From positions 930,001-994,000 of the forward strand of contig NZ_CADIJQ010000001.1 of assembly GCF_902859595.1 (NCBI RefSeq): a stretch of DNA of 64,000 nucleotides, written 5' to 3'. The position numbers and the translations under genes are program-made. The stretch is from Achromobacter kerstersii (GTDB lineage: Bacteria > Pseudomonadota > Gammaproteobacteria > Burkholderiales > Burkholderiaceae_B). Positions 60,071 through 64,000 of this stretch are shown here, one piece after another. The notes below the pieces were generated by a model. The model saw nothing but the letters and a program-made list of their open reading frames with translations, was not told where the DNA came from and did not search any database. Each line of letters begins with the position of its first letter. The first letter of the stretch is position 1.

Positions 60071-61734
60071 GGACGCGCTCCCGTGGGAACGGACGCGCCC
60101 CTGCGCGCGTCTTCAATCGCGAACTTCTGCTTCAGGAACCCGGCGGGCGACAAACTCAGGTTGCGCAGCCAGACATCATCGGACGACGCCTTAGCCACCT
60201 CGACCTGCGTCATCTTGCCCGCGCCCTTTTTGTTGTCGCGGGCCACATCGTCGGGCTTTTGATCGTTATTGTCGTCTTCTTGCTCGGCCTCGATGGCGGC
60301 TTGCAGCTTGGCGACAAGCTCGCGGTTCTTCTTGGCTTCGGGAAAGTCCGCGCGCTGATGCAGGGCGCGGTCATACGCGGCAAGCGCGTCGTCATAGTGG
60401 CGCAGCCGAGCCTGGGTATTGCCTAAATAGAAGTTCGCCTCGGCCGTATCCAGCCGGGCAAAAGCCGCCAAGGCCAATGAGTAGTCGCCCGCGTCATAGG
60501 CGGCGCGGCCCTTCCAGTACGGGTCCTGGAACAGGGCGGCGGCGCGCGTGTAATCGTGGTGCTCGTAGGCCCAGCGGCCTTGCTGGTCGGGCGTGAAGAA
60601 GGCGTTGGCGATGGCGCTGGCGACAGGGTTGGTGCTGGCGACAGGGTTGGCGTTGGCGCTTGCGTTGGGGTTTGCGTTGGGGTTTGCGTAAGTATTGGGC
60701 GCATACAAGCCCGCCAGACTCGCCAGCATCAGCCCAGCCAGCCAGTTGACGTTCCAGCCGCGCCGCAGGCACAGCAGCGCCAGGATGGCGAGCGGCCAGC
60801 ACAGCCAGTAGCCCACGTCCTTCCAGTGCACCGCCTGCCCCGCGTTCTGCACGTCCTGGAAATGCCGTTGCGCGTGCAGCGTCACCCAGTCCAGGTCGTC
60901 ATCATTCAAGGTCAGGCTGCCCAGCGGTGCGCGGGCGGCGTCGGCCAGTTGCTTGATGGCGCCGGCGTCGAACGTGCCCAGCACGGGCTTGCCGTCCTTG
61001 TCCATGCGCGGCTGGCCCCGGGCGTCGCGCAGCACGCCGCCATCCGACGCCCCGGCGGCCAGGACCAGTATCTGGAAGTCGGCCGCTTTGGCCAGTTGCT
61101 CCACCTGCGGCAACTGGCTGGTGTCCGCGCCGTCTGTCACCAGCAACACCGTGCCGCCCGCCTGCGTGGATTTCAACACCGAGGCGGCCACGTTGATTGC
61201 CCCGGCGGCGTCCTTGCCCGGCGCGGCGATCAGTTCGGTGGATAAGGACTGGATGAACAGGTCGACAAGACTTGGGTCGTCGGTAGGCGGCAGCACCAGA
61301 TGCGCGGAGCCCGCGTAGGCGATCAGCCCCGTCTTCGCGCCCGCGCGGCGCGCCAGCAGGTCATGCAGCTTGTGCTTGGCCGCCTGCAAGCGGCTGGGCG
61401 GCACGTCTGCCGCATCCATCGATGGCGATAAATCCACGGCCACGATCAGCGGCGCCTGATTGTCGAGAAACGGCGGCAGGTCTTGCTGCCACGTCGGGCC
61501 GGCAGCCGCAATGCCGCCCAGCATCAATAGCGCCGCCACGGCATGGATCGGGCGCGGCCCCCGGCTGCCCGGTGCGTTCACGATCAGGTACGGCAACAAG
61601 GCAGGGGCAATCGTGCTGCCCCAACCCACGCGTCCGCCTTGCGCCCGGCCCAGCCAAAGCAACAGCAACGCCAGCGGCACCGCCAGCAGCCACCAGGGGC
61701 GCAGAAAATGGAAGGCGCTCAGGTCGACGTCCAC
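60067..61734 (-). CDS. batB: BatB/BatC fusion: von Willebrand A domain plus TPRs
   Basis: A 555-residue protein: two N-terminal helices (WWLLAVPLALLLLWLG; IHAVAALLMLGGIAAAG), a VWA domain with MIDAS DLSPSMDAAD, two further helices (GYWLCWPLAILALLCL; NWLAGLMLASLAGLYA), an Asn/Pro/Ala-rich linker (NPNANPNASANANPVAST) and C-terminal TPRs (DYTRAAALFQDPYWKGRAAY; AEANFYLGNTQARLRHYDDA). BatB and BatC are separate in many genomes, so here they are fused. GTG at 61734 is chosen: AGGAGG lies 4 nt upstream. It overlaps batA by 16 bp. Confidence 0.88.
   Translation of the reverse strand: MDVDLSAFHFLRPWWLLAVPLALLLLWLGRAQGGRVGWGSTIAPALLPYLIVNAPGSRGPRPIHAVAALLMLGGIAAAGPTWQQDLPPFLDNQAPLIVAVDLSPSMDAADVPPSRLQAAKHKLHDLLARRAGAKTGLIAYAGSAHLVLPPTDDPSLVDLFIQSLSTELIAAPGKDAAGAINVAASVLKSTQAGGTVLLVTDGADTSQLPQVEQLAKAADFQILVLAAGASDGGVLRDARGQPRMDKDGKPVLGTFDAGAIKQLADAARAPLGSLTLNDDDLDWVTLHAQRHFQDVQNAGQAVHWKDVGYWLCWPLAILALLCLRRGWNVNWLAGLMLASLAGLYAPNTYANPNANPNASANANPVASTNPVASAIANAFFTPDQQGRWAYEHHDYTRAAALFQDPYWKGRAAYDAGDYSLALAAFARLDTAEANFYLGNTQARLRHYDDALAAYDRALHQRADFPEAKKNRELVAKLQAAIEAEQEDDNNDQKPDDVARDNKKGAGKMTQVEVAKASSDDVWLRNLSLSPAGFLKQKFAIEDARRGASVPTGARP
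60601..60700 (-). repeat. Degenerate repeat encoding the BatB linker
   Basis: Repeated GCGCTGGCGACAGGGTTGG and GCGTTGGGGTTT units encode NPVAST/NPNA-like tracts between the last membrane helix and the TPRs. It is a low-complexity tether and is in frame. Confidence 0.7.
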
Positions 61735-62774
61735 GCGTCCTCCTTGGCTGCTGCACCACCTGCCCTGCTTGCTGTGTCTGCTCCGCCCGCCGAGCTGGCC
61801 GATCTGGCTGCCCAGCGCGCGCGCAGGCTGGCGCCCACGTGCCACACCGCCAGCAACAGCACCGCCAGACCCAGCGGAATCCAGAAAAAGTCCTGCTTGG
61901 GTTGATGGCGCAGCTCGCGCACCTCGTGCGGCGTAATGTGGTCCAGCGTGGCGTACACCTGTTGCAGGGACGCCTGATCCTGCGCTGAAAAGAAGCGCCC
62001 GCCCGTGGCCTTGGCGATCCGTTCCAGCGCGGCGAAATCCACCTTGTCTTCCCCCTGCGCCTGCGGGTTGCCAATCCCGATCGTGTGGACGGTGATGTGC
62101 CGGTCGGCCGCCATCGACGCCGCGCGGTCGGGCGGCACGGCGCTGCCGGTATCGTTGCCGTCCGTCAGCAAAATCAGCACCTTGTCGCGTTCTTTGGCTT
62201 GTTCAAGCTGCTTGATCGCCACCCCGATTGCATCACCGATGGCGGTGTTTGGCCCCGCCATGCCGGTCGTCACCTGGTCCAGCAGCAGGCTCAGGGTGGC
62301 GTGGTCTTGCGTCAGCGGCGCTTGCGGATACGCGGCGGTGCCGAACACGATCAGGCCCAGCCGGTCGTCCTTGCGGCGCGCGATGAAATCGGCCACCACG
62401 GCCTTGACGCCACTCAGGCGGTCCTTGCGCTGCCCCGACGGGTCAACGAAATCCTGCGTTTCCATCGACTGGGAAATGTCCAGCGCCAGCATCAGGTCGC
62501 GCACGGGTTGCCGGTGTTCCACCGGCGGCTCAACGCGTTCCGGCCGCGCCAACGCCAACACCAGCAAGGCCCAGACCAGAACGTTCAGCGCCAGTTGCCA
62601 GCCGTCGCGCCGCACCCCGGGGCGCTGGGGAGACTGCCCTATCGTCCGCGCGACGGATTCAAAAAATGGAATGCGCAAGGCCCCACGCCGCTGCACATAG
62701 GCGGGCAGATAGCGGTACGCCAGCCACCCCAGCGGCAGCAGGATCAGCAGCCAGGGGTAGTCAAGCCGCCACAT
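61719..62774 (-). CDS. batA: BatA von Willebrand A domain membrane protein
   Basis: A 351-residue protein: two N-terminal helices (YPWLLILLPLGWLAYRYL; ALNVLVWALLVLALA), a VWA domain with MIDAS DISQSMET and downstream LLTDGNDTGSAV, and one C-terminal helix (FFWIPLGLAVLLLAVWHV). It works with BatB/D in an aerotolerance complex. ATG 62774 overlaps the DUF4381 stop by 14 bp, and its own stop overlaps batB by 16 bp. Confidence 0.92.
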   Translation of the reverse strand: MWRLDYPWLLILLPLGWLAYRYLPAYVQRRGALRIPFFESVARTIGQSPQRPGVRRDGWQLALNVLVWALLVLALARPERVEPPVEHRQPVRDLMLALDISQSMETQDFVDPSGQRKDRLSGVKAVVADFIARRKDDRLGLIVFGTAAYPQAPLTQDHATLSLLLDQVTTGMAGPNTAIGDAIGVAIKQLEQAKERDKVLILLTDGNDTGSAVPPDRAASMAADRHITVHTIGIGNPQAQGEDKVDFAALERIAKATGGRFFSAQDQASLQQVYATLDHITPHEVRELRHQPKQDFFWIPLGLAVLLLAVWHVGASLRARWAARSASSAGGADTASRAGGAAAKEDAWTST

Positions 62775-63270
62775 GATGCCGCTCCATCCACTGCCGGCTG
62801 GCGGCAAACAACGATTGCAAGTGCGCGGGCGGAATGGCGCGCACCGCGTCGGGCGGCGCGTAGGCCAGCACCCGCAGCAGCGCCTCGGTATCCGGCGTGA
62901 ACGCGCCGCCATTACGCGCCATAAAGGCCAGCCAGGCCTCGCCCGTCAAGGCTCCAACCTGCGCGCGTTCGCCCTCTGGCACCGAAGACAGGCCGACGCG
63001 CTTGAGCAGAATGGGTAATTCACGCGCCGCCAGCGCATCGGCCTGCGCCGCTTGCCGCAGCGCTTCCAGGCGCTGCAAGCCCGCACGGCGGTAGGCGTTG
63101 CGCTGATGCTTACGTACGGCGCGCCATGTGAGCCAGCCGCCCAGCAGTAGCGCCACGGCCAGCACCACCAGCCAGCCCCAGGTTTGCGGCCAATAGCTGA
63201 CCGGCGCGGGCAACGGCAGTTGCACTAGCTGGTCCACCGAGGGCAATGCGTCGTCGGCGCTTACCGTCAT
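62761..63270 (-). CDS. DUF4381 membrane protein of the Bat operon
   Basis: A 169-residue protein with one helix (GWLVVLAVALLLGGWLTWRAV) and a basic cytoplasmic region; the DUF4381 family is regularly found between DUF58 and BatA genes. It overlaps the DUF58 gene by 4 bp and batA by 14 bp, so the three are translationally coupled. Confidence 0.9.
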   Translation of the reverse strand: MTVSADDALPSVDQLVQLPLPAPVSYWPQTWGWLVVLAVALLLGGWLTWRAVRKHQRNAYRRAGLQRLEALRQAAQADALAARELPILLKRVGLSSVPEGERAQVGALTGEAWLAFMARNGGAFTPDTEALLRVLAYAPPDAVRAIPPAHLQSLFAASRQWMERHHVAA

Positions 63271-64000
63271 GTGCGCCTCCCTGCCCCGGCTTCGCGGCCC
63301 AGTTCGCGGCGCAATTGCGTCAAGGTGTCGTCGGCGGTGTCGATAGACAGCAGCGGCACATGGCTGCGGCGCAGCAGTTCCGCCACATCGCGCAGCCGGC
63401 CCGTGAAGAAGTCCGACAAGGGCTGATGCACCTGCCGCTTGTCGGCCGCCACCTCAACCTGCAACTCGCCTTGCGTCACCACCAAGCGGCCGCGCAACGG
63501 CATGTGCACTGCCAAGGGGTCGTAGACCAGCGTCGCAATCACGTCGTTGTGCGCGGCAAGGGTGCGAAGCAGCCGCAAGGTCTTGTCATTGGCGCCGGCG
63601 AAGTCGCTGATCAGGCAGATCAGGTTGTCGTGCGGCGCCTGGGCCAGCGCGCCCTCAAGCGCCTGGTTCAAGCGGCCGGCCGCATCCACATCCGGGGCAT
63701 CTGCGCGCAACGCCTGGTTGCGCCGGACGATAGCCGCGAATAAGGCCTGGATGCGTTCGCAGCTGCGCAAGGGACGAATCGCGTCGATGCCGTCGTCGCT
63801 GAACACCAGGCCGCCGACCCGGTCGCCCGCCTGATACCCCATCCATGCCGACATGGCCGCCAGCCTTGCCGCCACCACCGATTTGAAGCTGCGCACCGAG
63901 CCAAAGTGCATGCCCATGCGCTGGTCGACCAGCACCAGCATCGGGCGGTCGCGCTCTTCGCTATAGGTGCGTATGTAGGGCTTGCCCAAACGCTGCGACG
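63267..64000 (-). CDS. DUF58 protein, partial (runs off the window)
   Basis: The C-terminal 244 residues of a DUF58 protein; the reading frame is open to the window's right edge (SQRLGKPYIRTYSEERDRP). DUF58 is the VWA-like protein usually next to MoxR AAA+ ATPase at the head of Bat operons. MLVLVDQRMGM is the MIDAS-like region, and LICLISDFAGA the second strand. The start and moxR should be beyond 64000. Confidence 0.88.
   Translation of the reverse strand, partial: SQRLGKPYIRTYSEERDRPMLVLVDQRMGMHFGSVRSFKSVVAARLAAMSAWMGYQAGDRVGGLVFSDDGIDAIRPLRSCERIQALFAAIVRRNQALRADAPDVDAAGRLNQALEGALAQAPHDNLICLISDFAGANDKTLRLLRTLAAHNDVIATLVYDPLAVHMPLRGRLVVTQGELQVEVAADKRQVHQPLSDFFTGRLRDVAELLRRSHVPLLSIDTADDTLTQLRRELGREAGAGRRT

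Overview
The window looks like a chromosomal segment of a high-GC betaproteobacterium of the Alcaligenaceae (Achromobacter/Bordetella group). This is inferred from overall base composition, a Burkholderiales-type trimeric porin, a TctB/TctA pair, a malonate decarboxylase operon, and the general protein style; no rRNA or tRNA gene is present to confirm it. I see no prophage, insertion sequence, CRISPR array or origin.

Layout: 0-1.6 kb arsenic detoxification (arsenate reductase, ACR3 arsenite efflux). 1.6-8.8 kb a LysR regulator divergent from a complete biotin-independent malonate decarboxylase operon (mdcACDEGBH, with no transporter). 8.8-9.2 kb an AT-rich regulatory block with a 33-bp periodic repeat in front of a 997-residue autotransporter (9.2-12.1 kb). 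12.3-15.2 kb a small DUF1294 membrane protein, a DUF4239-type membrane protein and a Cache-GGDEF diguanylate cyclase. 15.3-18.7 kb the NHEJ pair LigD/Ku. 18.8-22.5 kb a FecA-like TonB receptor and a PepSY inner-membrane protein. 23.4-25.8 kb an APC permease with an apparently exported methyltransferase. 25.9-29.5 kb arsH/arsR, an Rrf2 regulator and a hipBA toxin-antitoxin module. 29.5-32.6 kb a Tat-lipoprotein LD-carboxypeptidase, a degenerate pseudouridine synthase and an AI-2E family membrane protein. 32.9-37.1 kb a small lipoprotein, a KfrA-like coiled-coil DNA-binding protein divergent from a tyrosine recombinase across an AT-rich palindrome-rich gap, and a second Cache-GGDEF protein. 37.1-45.7 kb a repeat-rich spacer, a porin, a spermidine-synthase-like methyltransferase fold protein, an unlisted 50-residue ORF, TetR/DUF1348, divergent MarR/MFS, and tctBA. 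45.8-54.5 kb a SelW-like protein, Bcr/CflA MFS, crotonase, chrA, a sensor kinase without a neighbouring response regulator, an AhpD-like protein, MocR, and a GNAT-azoreductase operon. 54.7-64 kb a Cys-rich exported protein, a membrane-bound spermidine-synthase-like fusion, and a Bat (aerotolerance) operon running off the right edge (DUF58, DUF4381, batA, batB/C fusion, batD, exported HAD phosphatase).

How it works together: most units are regulator-plus-target cassettes with visible operators. These include a TetR gene with two identical palindromes 33 bp apart, a MarR/MFS pair with two related palindromes, a MocR gene with 15-bp direct repeats, and hipBA with a perfect 12-bp inverted repeat. 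A recurring structural theme is short tandem duplications (12-41 bp) at or across gene 3' ends, and in-frame short repeats inside surface or envelope proteins. The best candidates for something undescribed are the KfrA/tyrosine-recombinase divergent module, the phased 33-bp operator array before the autotransporter, and the exported methyltransferase linked to an amino-acid permease.
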